IMG/VR virus record: IMGVR_UViG_3300025115_000044
Span: 1-29,377 of that record
Reading direction: 5' to 3' (one strand)
Origin: a virus
DNA: 29,377 bases
The notes under the pieces are model-generated. The model was given only the letters and a program-made list of their open reading frames with translations, did no database searches and was not told the origin of the DNA. Shown here piece by piece: positions 1-9,134 of this stretch (position 1 is its first letter; every line of letters begins with the position of its first letter). Both the position numbers and the translations under genes were made by a program.

Positions 1-1
1 A

Positions 2-601
2 CTTAAAGATAGAAATATTGGATTTGAGTATATAAATCTTAGTGAAGATAAAGGTAGTATAAGTTATGCTGTACCAAGCCAAAAACAAATTCACATATTA
101 GGTAGTAAACAAGATATAGAAGGTTTCAGAGAGTTTGTTAGCAAAAATATGTATCAATTAGGATCTGAACTATTTAAATCTGATAAAGCTAAATCTCCTA
201 GAGAGAAATGGGATGATATTGTTGCTACACCTAAAAGTACTTTTAAATTTTTATACTATACTTCACTAGAGGCTGCGGAAAGTGATTATCGTAGACACAT
301 AGAAGACTTTGGATATTCTGCTGTTTCATTTATGAAATCTAGTGCTGACTTAAGATATAAATATAAAATAGCAATTAGGCAACCGAAAGATGAACAAAAT
401 TTAAAGGCCGAAAAAGCGGATGAAATTATACAGAATAATGTTAGGGAAATGTCTAAAGAACGCTATCCTGTAAATATGGATTTATTATTAGATAATTTTG
501 ATTTATATTATCCTGAAATGGCTCATAAAGATATAGATGAAAAGAGAGCTTTTATGGAAGGATTAACTAATGGTGAAATAGAAATAATGTGTGGTCTTTA
601 A
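2..601 (+). CDS. C-terminal part of an unknown phage protein, cut by the window edge
   Basis: The reading frame is open from base 2, so the first visible ATG (149) need not be the start; the gene most likely begins outside the window. About 199 residues are visible. They are charged and mostly helical-looking, with no signal peptide, membrane segment or motif that I recognise. The end is a TAA 11 bases before the ATG of the 1349-residue gene, so the two are probably co-transcribed. It belongs to the + strand block, opposite to the replication genes; in crAss-like phages such a block usually holds virion or transcription genes, but nothing here proves that. Function unknown. Confidence 0.8.
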   Translation, partial: LKDRNIGFEYINLSEDKGSISYAVPSQKQIHILGSKQDIEGFREFVSKNMYQLGSELFKSDKAKSPREKWDDIVATPKSTFKFLYYTSLEAAESDYRRHIEDFGYSAVSFMKSSADLRYKYKIAIRQPKDEQNLKAEKADEIIQNNVREMSKERYPVNMDLLLDNFDLYYPEMAHKDIDEKRAFMEGLTNGEIEIMCGL

Positions 602-612
602 TAATTTAAATT

Positions 613-3600
613 ATGAGTTGTAGAGTTACAAATTTAACAGGTGAACAGATTAAGAATATAATGGCCAATAGGTCAATATTCTTTCCTAAATTAATTAATC
701 AAACAGCTGAAGAATCAGTTCAGAGATTAGAACAAATCCATAATTTAAAAACATTAAGAGATGATATTTATTTCATTGCACAAAACGAAATTAAATATAG
801 AGTAAGTGAACGAGCAAAAAGACTTGTAGGACAATCAGAACCTTCTATTTCAGAAGATAATACTATTAAAAGAGAAACAGGTACTAAGATACATGATGTT
901 CTTAATAAACTTGTAGATTTTTTATATAATAAAAAAGGAGATATTAATCAAATAAAAAGAGAAGCTTTAAGTGGTGAATATCCTATTAGCTCTGTAGGAT
1001 TTGCTCAACTTGAAAAATTATCTAAAAGTCTAATAAGTCAAATAGAAGCAACACAAAAAAAGATTGATCCTACTAAACAAGCTAAAATATTAACAGAGTT
1101 GTTTGTAGCAGACCCCGTAGAGAATCTTGGTGGTACAATAGACGTATTAGTGGTATATAGTAATAATACTGCTGATGTATACGACTATAAAACTAAATCT
1201 GGAATATATGGTCATAATTATACTTTAAATAGGGATGAGATTTTATTCACTAACGATTTATTTACAAGTAAAGATTATGCTACTTACAACTTAACAATGT
1301 CTGATTATTCTAGAATATTACTTGAAAGATATGGTATTAGAGAAGTTAATAGACGAAGACTTGTTCCAATATTCATAGCTAACGATATTAAAAAAACAGA
1401 CCAACGTAAACCTGGAAGCATATTAAATAAACCTATTACTAAAATATTAAGTGGTTCAGATGTGTCAGAACATTTAAGACAGGTTCCTATAGGCGGAGAA
1501 TCTACTGAATTTGAAGGTTTGAACAAGTTACTTAATAAACAGATGTCTCTTAAAGAAAAGCTCTTAAACAAGCTAAAACAGGGCAAATTAACGATTGATG
1601 AAAGAGACCAAATAAATCAAAAAATTAAACGTATTAACACATCTATTAAGTCAGTAATCATTGACTTAGATATAAAAGACATGTTATATACAGTAAAAAA
1701 TTTACTTGAAGACTTAGGATCTAGAATAAACGAAAAACCAAAATTAGAAGACGGTTCTGACAATCCTTCGTATATTTCCGATAATGAATTAAGAGATTAC
1801 TATGATGAATTGAATGTTTACTCCAATATGGTAAATGAAAGCCATGTTTATTTTTCAGAATTAAAACAGGTTAATCTTGCTAAATATACTGAATTAAGGA
1901 ACATGATGAGAGCTATAGCTCCAGCTCTTACTTTTATAATGGAAGACGTTAGAACAGAAAGAGAATCTCGTACTATAGATTTAATACCTAATATACATAA
2001 AGATTCAAAAGGAAACATTAAACCATTTGAAGAATTAAATTTCTTTGAAAAAACATTCTTGAAAATATCTGAAATTAAACATCCGGTGTTTCAAGCTTTT
2101 TGGAAATTGATACAAGGAGTACAATATGATATGAGGCAACAATTAAGACAAGTTGAGAAAACATATCATGAAAAAGAAACAGAATTAGAAAAATGGGCTA
2201 AAGGTAGAGGTATGACTTTACTTCAAGCACAAGGTATGATTATAGATAGAGAAACTGGAAACTTATTTAAAAAAATAAAACAAGAATTTTGGGATAGAAG
2301 AAATTTAGCATTTCAAGGTAAAACAGAAGAAGATTACAAATGGCTTACTTCATCTTATCACATAAGAGATGTTGATAAGTGGCAAGAAAGATGGAATTCA
2401 AGATACGATGCTAAGAAAAGACAACTTGCTGCAGCTAATAATAATTTAGAAGATCTTGTTGGAGCAGACGGAAAACTTATTACATCTTCTACTACTTATA
2501 TTAAACAATACGAAAGAGATTTAGATTTTTGGGTTAAGCAAACCAACTTATTAAAAAGCAAAGATGCTTGGTTTAATAATTTTAATTATCGTGGTTGGGT
2601 AACAATTAAACCAGAAGTTGCTAAAGCTAATCACACAGACCAGTATAAACAGATAGAAGCCAATAAACCACTGAAGGATTATTATGACATGTGGACAAGC
2701 TATATGTCAGAATTTAGAGAATTATTAGGTATAAATGAATATAGTAAATTACCTGATAATTTCATACCAAATATAAGAAAAGAATCTATTCAACATCTTA
2801 CTGATAACGGGTTTAATTTAATGGGCTCTATTAGTGAAAAATTAGCATCATTTACAGTAAGAGAAGAAGATATTCATATAGGACAATATGATGAATCTAC
2901 TGGTGAATTAAGACGAAATATTCCTATATTGTTTATTAATAAATTAAAAAATAAACAAGGGGATGTTGACAACAGCTTAAAAAGCTATGATCTTGGGAAC
3001 TCGTTAATGTTATTTGCTAAGATGGCATATAATCATTCACACATGGAAGCTATTGAGGCAGACGTTCTTAATTTAAAAGATATGATTGGAGATCCTTCTG
3101 CTGAACAAGGTGGTATTGAAGCAACTGATAGGATGAATAGAAAAATAAGAGGTAAGGCTCAAAAGTTTTTGACTATTTTAGGTATAAAAACAGATACTTA
3201 CAAATTATTTGAAGACTTCTCAGATTATTATTTATATGGAATTAAATATAAAGAAAAATCATTATTACGAAAATTAAATACTACTAAAGCTATATTAGAA
3301 TTAAAACAATTAAGATCTAGAACAGCTCTTAGTTACGCTATTATACCTGCTGGTGGAGCTTTGCTTGCTGGTAGAACAGGGTTATTTATAGAGAGTAAAA
3401 AATCAACATCCTTTACTCCAGAACAACTCAGAAAAACAGAGAAACTACTTTTAACAAATGCTTCAAAATATGTAGGAATATCTGATTTATTTCATGCGTA
3501 CAGTGAAGATTTAGCAGATAAATTAGCTTTTAGAATGTCAAGAGGTGGAATAAAGAAAGCTTTATCTGAACGTGTATCATATTACCCTTTAAGAAAAGTA

Positions 3601-4662
3601 GATGAAAAACTAATGGATAGAGTTTTAATATCTATGGCTCAAAACTATGGTGTCACTCCTGATGGAAATATAATAAGATTAAATAAACCAGGAGTTGATC
3701 CTAAAAAATATAAGTCAATATTAGATTCAGCTGTTTTTAATGAAAAAACACAAGAATATGAAATTAAAGGTTTAAGTAAAGAAGGTCATATATCGTTCCG
3801 TGCAGCTGCTAAAAGGACACTGTCTGGTGTAATAGGAAACATGTCTGCTGAAGAAATAGCCGGATTCGACACTAATCTAGTTATGGGTTTAATGATGCAT
3901 TTTAGAACATGGATGCCAGGTATTGTTAATGAAAGAGTAAGAGGATTAGAATATGATGAAGACATTCAAGCTTTAAGATTAGGTAGATTTAATGCTCTAT
4001 TTTCAGAATACGGATTAAACACAGACGAAAGAGATACAGGTAAAAAAATAGCAGTATTTGTAAAAAAAGCACTTGTCCCATCTATAGCTAAGACAATATT
4101 AGATATTACTACATTTGGTTTAGCACCAAGAATGGGATTACAAAGAGTAAACGAAGCAAGAGCTAAAAGACATTTTGAAAAGTTCTTAATAGAAAATCCA
4201 GATTTAGCAGAAAAAGTAACTTTTGAAGAATATTTACAAGCTAAAGAAGGACAAATAAAAGCTGCATTGGTTGAGCTTAGGATAATACTTGGAACATTGG
4301 CTTTAATTACTTATTTAGGTGGTAAAGACGATGGTGAAAAAGATCCTAGATATTATAATAATATTATAACCAGAAACTTATATAAGATATTAACAAAAAG
4401 TAATTCAGAATTATCTTTTATGTGGAATCCAGTGGAATTTATAAATCTAGTACAAAACCCATTACCTATTACATCATTATTAACTTTAGCTATGAAAACA
4501 TTAAATAATACAATGGATGAAATTAGAGATTTATTATTTGGAGAAAATTCACCACAAGATAGATCCCCTATTATGTATTATGGTATACAGTGGGCTAGAG
4601 GTGGGGTACAACTTGCAAGGTTTTTTGAACTATATGAAAACTATAAAAAGAGTCCATACTAA
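613..4662 (+). CDS. 1349-residue multidomain protein with an N-terminal PD-(D/E)XK nuclease-like domain
   Basis: Residues about 85-200 carry the spacing of a RecB/Cas4-type PD-(D/E)XK nuclease: H94 in GTKIHDVL, E162, D177 in GGTIDVL and D191-Y-K193 in YDYKTKSG. The following 1100 residues are mostly charged and helical, with long predicted coiled stretches, and match no family I can name. A hydrophobic segment near residues 1220-1240 (ELRIILGTLALITYLGG) could be a membrane helix or buried. ATG at 613 follows the previous stop by 11 bases. It is the last + gene before a bidirectional terminator. The size, fusion and position would suit a protein packaged in the virion and delivered with DNA, but that is inference. 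The nuclease call is from motif reading only. Confidence 0.75.
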   Translation: MSCRVTNLTGEQIKNIMANRSIFFPKLINQTAEESVQRLEQIHNLKTLRDDIYFIAQNEIKYRVSERAKRLVGQSEPSISEDNTIKRETGTKIHDVLNKLVDFLYNKKGDINQIKREALSGEYPISSVGFAQLEKLSKSLISQIEATQKKIDPTKQAKILTELFVADPVENLGGTIDVLVVYSNNTADVYDYKTKSGIYGHNYTLNRDEILFTNDLFTSKDYATYNLTMSDYSRILLERYGIREVNRRRLVPIFIANDIKKTDQRKPGSILNKPITKILSGSDVSEHLRQVPIGGESTEFEGLNKLLNKQMSLKEKLLNKLKQGKLTIDERDQINQKIKRINTSIKSVIIDLDIKDMLYTVKNLLEDLGSRINEKPKLEDGSDNPSYISDNELRDYYDELNVYSNMVNESHVYFSELKQVNLAKYTELRNMMRAIAPALTFIMEDVRTERESRTIDLIPNIHKDSKGNIKPFEELNFFEKTFLKISEIKHPVFQAFWKLIQGVQYDMRQQLRQVEKTYHEKETELEKWAKGRGMTLLQAQGMIIDRETGNLFKKIKQEFWDRRNLAFQGKTEEDYKWLTSSYHIRDVDKWQERWNSRYDAKKRQLAAANNNLEDLVGADGKLITSSTTYIKQYERDLDFWVKQTNLLKSKDAWFNNFNYRGWVTIKPEVAKANHTDQYKQIEANKPLKDYYDMWTSYMSEFRELLGINEYSKLPDNFIPNIRKESIQHLTDNGFNLMGSISEKLASFTVREEDIHIGQYDESTGELRRNIPILFINKLKNKQGDVDNSLKSYDLGNSLMLFAKMAYNHSHMEAIEADVLNLKDMIGDPSAEQGGIEATDRMNRKIRGKAQKFLTILGIKTDTYKLFEDFSDYYLYGIKYKEKSLLRKLNTTKAILELKQLRSRTALSYAIIPAGGALLAGRTGLFIESKKSTSFTPEQLRKTEKLLLTNASKYVGISDLFHAYSEDLADKLAFRMSRGGIKKALSERVSYYPLRKVDEKLMDRVLISMAQNYGVTPDGNIIRLNKPGVDPKKYKSILDSAVFNEKTQEYEIKGLSKEGHISFRAAAKRTLSGVIGNMSAEEIAGFDTNLVMGLMMHFRTWMPGIVNERVRGLEYDEDIQALRLGRFNALFSEYGLNTDERDTGKKIAVFVKKALVPSIAKTILDITTFGLAPRMGLQRVNEARAKRHFEKFLIENPDLAEKVTFEEYLQAKEGQIKAALVELRIILGTLALITYLGGKDDGEKDPRYYNNIITRNLYKILTKSNSELSFMWNPVEFINLVQNPLPITSLLTLAMKTLNNTMDEIRDLLFGENSPQDRSPIMYYGIQWARGGVQLARFFELYENYKKSPY

Positions 4663-4686
4663 CAATAACCCAGTTAAAAAAAAGAT

Positions 4687-4709
4687 AGGGGATACAAATT
4701 GTATCCCCT
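4687..4709. terminator. Bidirectional intrinsic terminator between convergent blocks
   Basis: A perfect 10-bp stem (aggggataca with tgtatcccct) encloses a 3-base loop. On the - strand it is followed, after three bases, by a run of eight T (complement of 4676-4683), a good intrinsic terminator for the phosphatase operon ending at 4749. On the + strand it lies 25 bases after the 1349-residue gene, followed by a weaker pyrimidine tract. It occupies the 86-base gap between the converging transcription blocks. Confidence 0.85.
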
Positions 4710-4748
4710 TCTCTTTACACATTGGATTATTAACTAAAAAAGATTGTT

Positions 4749-5465
4749 TTAAATATCTAAAGTATGAAATTTTATTTTAGTATCTAAACAATCTAAATAC
4801 GTTATACTTGTATACATATCTTTCTTTACAATTGTAATATCAGGTAAATGGGTATGTCCTACAATTTGGTGCCAATTATTTAACATATCTTTTTTTGTTT
4901 CTTGATAATCAGCCCATAATATTCCTGAATAATTGCTCATTCCTCCCCTATAAAAACTAACCTGAAATATAGAATCCATTTTATATTCAAAACCAATATT
5001 CAGTTTATCTGACAAAGATGCATCTAAAAATTCATCAATTTCAATTTTTTCTGAATACTCAGTTAAGAAATCTTTATACCATTTATTTGTTATTCCTGCA
5101 TGTGTCCAAAGATAACTTAAACCATTTGAATTGTATTGATATGCAGCGTTAAAATATTTTTTATTATCAGCAAATAACTGTCCTAAGTCATGTGTCATTA
5201 AATTTCTGTATCCAGTACATCCATATTTTGCATAACCATAATTACGCATATATTGAACTTCATGATTACCAATTAATAACTCAACAAGATTTGGAAAATC
5301 GTTTTTAAACTGAATAATATTATTTAAATTATGTAATATTTCTACATTAGAATGGGTATAAGAATCAACATAATCACCTAAAAATATTATTTTATCAGTT
5401 GTTTCATTCTTAACTTTTTCCCAATATGATTTACCATGTAAATCACCAACAGTAATTATTCTCAT
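4749..5465 (-). CDS. PPP-type metallophosphoesterase (protein phosphatase-like)
   Basis: Calcineurin-like phosphoesterase of the Ser/Thr protein phosphatase (PPP/ApaH-like) type: GDLHG at 7-11, GDYVD at 30-34, GNHE at 66-69, H122 in THAG and GHTH at 203-206. These are the metal-binding and catalytic positions of the family, which needs two divalent metals such as Mn. It could remove phosphate from proteins or cleave a nucleotide such as Ap4A; sequence alone does not decide. At 238 residues it is the size of lambda-type phage phosphatases. It is the last gene of the - strand unit, one base after the upstream gene's stop, and is followed by the terminator at 4687-4709. A second, unlike phosphoesterase lies at 8508-9134. 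Confidence 0.9.
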   Translation of the reverse strand: MRIITVGDLHGKSYWEKVKNETTDKIIFLGDYVDSYTHSNVEILHNLNNIIQFKNDFPNLVELLIGNHEVQYMRNYGYAKYGCTGYRNLMTHDLGQLFADNKKYFNAAYQYNSNGLSYLWTHAGITNKWYKDFLTEYSEKIEIDEFLDASLSDKLNIGFEYKMDSIFQVSFYRGGMSNYSGILWADYQETKKDMLNNWHQIVGHTHLPDITIVKKDMYTSITYLDCLDTKIKFHTLDI

Positions 5466-5466
5466 A

Positions 5467-6039
5467 TTATAAAAAATTATATCGTTTATTATTAAATATA
5501 AGATTGTCCATAGGTACTTCCATTCTAACTGTAGGTGATATTGCTATAATTGCTACTTTAGATAGTTGTCTTGGATTATCCACTCTTATATTTTGAGAAT
5601 ATCTACCAGATATTTGATCTGCTGGATTAAGTTGATCTACAATAGGATGGATTGGGGCATCTAGTTCTTCACGTCCACGTTGGCGAAATTTTATATCTCT
5701 CCTTCTATAAATTCTTATAATTTTTTGTAGTTTATATCCACAAAATTTACCAGTAGTAGGTTCACTTAATGTTACAGATGGTTTAATATACATAAATTCT
5801 CCAGTATCTGTAACTATTTTTATAAATCCTCCATTTGTAATATAAGAATTATTATATTTTAATTTACTTTTAAGTTCTTCGTGTATTTTATATTGTAATT
5901 CATAATATTCTTCTTCTTTTCTTTCAAAGAATTCTGGATTCTTTTTTCTACATAATAAGGCTTTATCAAACCTTTGTTTAATCTTATGTAAATCAGGGTA
6001 ATATTTTGTGAATGCTACTTCTTGTCCTATTTTAAACAT
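5467..6039 (-). CDS. Unknown phage protein
   Basis: A 190-residue protein that I do not recognise. I place the start at the ATG at 6039 (MFKIGQEVAF); the frame also opens at a TTG at 6048, which is less likely because the ATG overlaps the polymerase stop by a few bases, the usual arrangement in this operon. The first half is basic and helical, with many Lys/Glu and Tyr; the second half has short beta-like stretches and no cysteine cluster. It sits between the DNA polymerase and the phosphatase, so a replication accessory role is possible but not shown. Confidence 0.75.
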   Translation of the reverse strand: MFKIGQEVAFTKYYPDLHKIKQRFDKALLCRKKNPEFFERKEEEYYELQYKIHEELKSKLKYNNSYITNGGFIKIVTDTGEFMYIKPSVTLSEPTTGKFCGYKLQKIIRIYRRRDIKFRQRGREELDAPIHPIVDQLNPADQISGRYSQNIRVDNPRQLSKVAIIAISPTVRMEVPMDNLIFNNKRYNFL

Positions 6040-7930
6040 ACCAATCAAATTTTAATTGTTTATCTTCAATTGATTCAATAATTTTATTACACTTATCAAT
6101 ATAATATCTATAATCTATATTAGTTAAATATTCATCTAATTTAGATTCATCATAATCGTTTAATAGTGTAACTTGCCAATCCAATTCAAGATTATGAAGA
6201 CTACCATCATCTTTCCTTTTTATAAAAGTACCACCTTTTTTAGATATAAAATATCTATTTGTTTTTTGTAATACCTCTATAGTTTTAACATTATCTTTTA
6301 AATAATGTAATTCTGAAGTAAATTGACCACCTATTTTTTGACTTTTACAAAAGTCAAAAATATTTCTATGTGTAAACAAGGTATCTTTTATAGGGATACC
6401 TTTTAAAAAATAATTATTTAAAGCTATTGGAATTATAGATGTATTATATCCTTTTTCTAAATCTTGTATATAATTAAAACATCCTTTTTCTTTAGTTTCT
6501 CCACCATCTTTTAATACAGTATAGTTATTAACATCCTTTCTTACATATTTTAAATATGTAGTAAAAGATAATGTAAACTTAGTGTAATTTTCCCAATCTT
6601 TACATATTTTATGATATTCTTCTTTTCTATCTTTTCTCACCAAAGTTGTTATCCCATCCGTATTGGCAGATATAACATCGAACCCGGCTAATGCTAACTT
6701 TTCTATTAACATTAGTAAAAACATTTGGCCGTTTATAGTTACAGAATAGGCTGCTTTAGTATCATATAACCAGTATTCAGGAAAATTATATAATCCAAAT
6801 ATTGCATTAATAGTAATTTTCATACTATCTGCTGTTATTGGATCTATCATTTTTCCAGTTAATGAGTCTTTTTTTTTGGCTTTTAATCTTAATTCTGTCA
6901 TATCATCCAAAATAGAAAAGAATACTTCATCAACATGTTCTGGTTTAATTTTATATTGTAACATGACTCTAGGGTAATAGGAATCTACATCAGCATCTAT
7001 AATTTCATAATTATCATCTGAATTAAATATAGCTACATCATCCATACTATGTAGTCCACCGAATCCCATTTTATATCCTCTATTTTTATAAATAATAGAA
7101 TAATCCAATTCTGGATCTTTATCTTTTTCTATATATACAATTGTATTGTTAAAATTATTTAACATATTATTAAATAACTCTGTTTCATATTTAACTTTAT
7201 CTGAGATACATTCTTTTAATCTTACTATACCTCGATTAGTTCTTAAATCAACAAATTCATATCTATCTAAGCCTGTTCTTTCTTTATAATAAGTATTTAA
7301 TATTTCTTTTCCTATATCAGTTTTAGAAGCATTTAATATTCTAAGTGGTTTGATTTTAAACTTTTTAGATATATGGAATCTCATATTTAATAAATCTTTT
7401 ACTTTATTATAAAGATTTAATGTTGCTAAAACATCATTTTTATTATAGGCTAATATTTCTTCTAATTTATCTAATGTAACAATTTCATCGTGAGGATGTG
7501 GTAAATCTTTAATTTTGTTAAATCTTAATACGGACGATATATGTTTTAAACTAACTTTCATTTTACCAAAAGCAAGCATTTTCATTAAATCAACTGATTG
7601 TACTACTCCATTCATATATTTACCAATTGTTTCATCTTTCCATAAAGGACCTATTTTTTTCTTTTGATGTCTTATTATTTTTTGAGAAAGATAATATAAT
7701 TCGTAAGTATCTACATATCCTTGAGTAATAATATAATTTAATATAATATCATCATAATATTTACAATTATACCCTATTAAAAGATTATTTTGAACTATAG
7801 AGTGCAGCTTTTCCAAGCCACACTCATTATAGTCCAATTTCCAACACACAATTTCTTCCTTAGTTTGAGGGTTAATAAATATCGCACTAAAGAAGTTTTT
7901 ACCTAGTATTTCAACATCATAAATATACAT
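6032..7930 (-). CDS. Family B DNA polymerase with 3'-5' exonuclease domain
   Basis: Replicative-type DNA polymerase, 632 residues. The exonuclease domain shows ExoI D5/E7, ExoII N55 to D60 and ExoIII Y162..D166. A GFGG motif near 289-292 links to the polymerase domain, with motif A D314-x-x-S317-Y-Y-P, motif B K371-x3-N375-x3-G379 and motif C as N423-T-D425-G. The first aspartate of motif C (usual DTD) is asparagine; the second and more critical one is kept. The length is close to the compact phage PolB group (phi29-like and crAss-like) rather than T4-type enzymes; I see no terminal protein gene nearby. Its ATG overlaps the endolysin stop by one base (TAATG), which suggests translational coupling. 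Confidence 0.93.
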   Translation of the reverse strand: MYIYDVEILGKNFFSAIFINPQTKEEIVCWKLDYNECGLEKLHSIVQNNLLIGYNCKYYDDIILNYIITQGYVDTYELYYLSQKIIRHQKKKIGPLWKDETIGKYMNGVVQSVDLMKMLAFGKMKVSLKHISSVLRFNKIKDLPHPHDEIVTLDKLEEILAYNKNDVLATLNLYNKVKDLLNMRFHISKKFKIKPLRILNASKTDIGKEILNTYYKERTGLDRYEFVDLRTNRGIVRLKECISDKVKYETELFNNMLNNFNNTIVYIEKDKDPELDYSIIYKNRGYKMGFGGLHSMDDVAIFNSDDNYEIIDADVDSYYPRVMLQYKIKPEHVDEVFFSILDDMTELRLKAKKKDSLTGKMIDPITADSMKITINAIFGLYNFPEYWLYDTKAAYSVTINGQMFLLMLIEKLALAGFDVISANTDGITTLVRKDRKEEYHKICKDWENYTKFTLSFTTYLKYVRKDVNNYTVLKDGGETKEKGCFNYIQDLEKGYNTSIIPIALNNYFLKGIPIKDTLFTHRNIFDFCKSQKIGGQFTSELHYLKDNVKTIEVLQKTNRYFISKKGGTFIKRKDDGSLHNLELDWQVTLLNDYDESKLDEYLTNIDYRYYIDKCNKIIESIEDKQLKFDWYV

Positions 7931-8487
7931 TATGTATTATATAAAGATAATTCTACTTTTCTTCTTTCGACTAAGTGCTTACTGGTAATATATCTATTAC
8001 CGTGTTTTATTTTCACCCATCTTAAGAATTCATAATTAATACATTGATCAGAGTTAAGTTTTTCTAATAGTGTACTTCTTTGAAAATTACCTACACCTAT
8101 ATTGTAAACTAAGCTCGCCAAAGCTAAAACTTTATTACAATCATCGTATCTATTTAAATTAGTTAATTTTTCTACATATGATATGCAATTATTAAAATCT
8201 AATTTTAATAACAATTCAGCTTCTTTTTCTGTAATTATAGTAAATTTCTCGTAAGATTTTATAGCATGTCCGTATCCAATAGAATATTGTTTAACATCCC
8301 AATAAGGAGCTAAACTCAATCCTTCAAATTTCTTAATGTTATTTATCACCAATTGATATTGATTATTATAGTCAATATGTTTTAATGTAGTAATAGATAC
8401 ATTATCTCTTACTTCGTGTGAAACTTCTGGTGAATACAAATCTATAGATAAAATAAATATAGTTACAAATACTAAAACTTTTTTCAT
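7930..8487 (-). CDS. GH24/T4-type lysozyme endolysin with N-terminal signal segment
   Basis: Peptidoglycan muramidase. The catalytic region reads KKFEG (E55), then D64 eight residues on, then YSIGYGH with S69 where T4 lysozyme has Thr26. The E-x8-D spacing is canonical, but the D-to-S/T spacing is one residue shorter than usual and Ser replaces Thr; a conservative change. Residues 1-18 (MKK then VLVFVTIFILSI) form a basic start and hydrophobic core, so the enzyme is probably exported by Sec or anchored as a signal-arrest-release endolysin. No holin is recognisable next to it. It lies among replication genes rather than in a lysis cluster, just upstream of the polymerase. Confidence 0.88.
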   Translation of the reverse strand: MKKVLVFVTIFILSIDLYSPEVSHEVRDNVSITTLKHIDYNNQYQLVINNIKKFEGLSLAPYWDVKQYSIGYGHAIKSYEKFTIITEKEAELLLKLDFNNCISYVEKLTNLNRYDDCNKVLALASLVYNIGVGNFQRSTLLEKLNSDQCINYEFLRWVKIKHGNRYITSKHLVERRKVELSLYNT

Positions 8488-8507
8488 GATTATTAATTTA
8501 GTTACAC

Positions 8508-9134
8508 TTATTTCTTACTATTAATAATTTGTTTTAAATTATAGTAAGATACTGGAGTAAAATCATTACCATCTACTCCTACGTCATATTGGACATTTCT
8601 CAGTCTAGATATTAAAGCTAATTCTGATTTGACATAACTTTCAACTTCTTTTATAACTTCTTCATCTTTTACATCATTTGATATTTCAACTTTACCGTTG
8701 TGTAAATGTCCGTACAACTGCCAGGCACCTCTATGTGATTGATACCAGGAATACATAGGATAATGACACAAAGTAATTCTTTGTCCTCCCTTTATTTCTG
8801 GATCATTAACAATAATATTTAATATTTGATCTACTCTATGAAATTTATTTATTGTTATAGATTTATCATGGTTTCCAGCTATTAGAATTTTTAAACCATT
8901 TAATCTTTCCATAAAATAATTCCATATATCATATCCTCCAAACACTACATCACCAAGTAGAAATACTGTATCGTTTTTATTAATAACACTATTCCAATTG
9001 TCTATAATAGTTTTATTCATTTCTTCAACAGAAATAAAAGGTCTATTACAAAATTTTATAATATTTGAATGATTTAAGTGAAGATCAGAAGTAAACCAAC
9101 AATTAGGGTCTACCACATAAGATTTAAATTTCAT
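8508..9134 (-). CDS. Calcineurin-like metallophosphoesterase
   Basis: Two-metal phosphoesterase of the YfcE/MPE type common in phages: D17-x-H19 in SDLHLNH, G61-D62, GNHD at 87-90, H124 in CHYP and GHLH at 142-145. The substrate is unknown; relatives act on phosphodiesters or nucleotides. The order and wording of motifs differ from the PPP-type enzyme at 4749-5465 (GNHD against GNHE), so the two are separate families rather than a recent duplication. The ATG overlaps the upstream gene's stop (ATGA). Confidence 0.9.
   Translation of the reverse strand: MKFKSYVVDPNCWFTSDLHLNHSNIIKFCNRPFISVEEMNKTIIDNWNSVINKNDTVFLLGDVVFGGYDIWNYFMERLNGLKILIAGNHDKSITINKFHRVDQILNIIVNDPEIKGGQRITLCHYPMYSWYQSHRGAWQLYGHLHNGKVEISNDVKDEEVIKEVESYVKSELALISRLRNVQYDVGVDGNDFTPVSYYNLKQIINSKK

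Noticed and set aside
4517-4780. An 87-codon + strand frame across the gap between convergent blocks
   Set aside because: It overlaps the end of the 1349-residue gene, reads through the terminator and enters the opposite phosphatase gene; no supporting motif.
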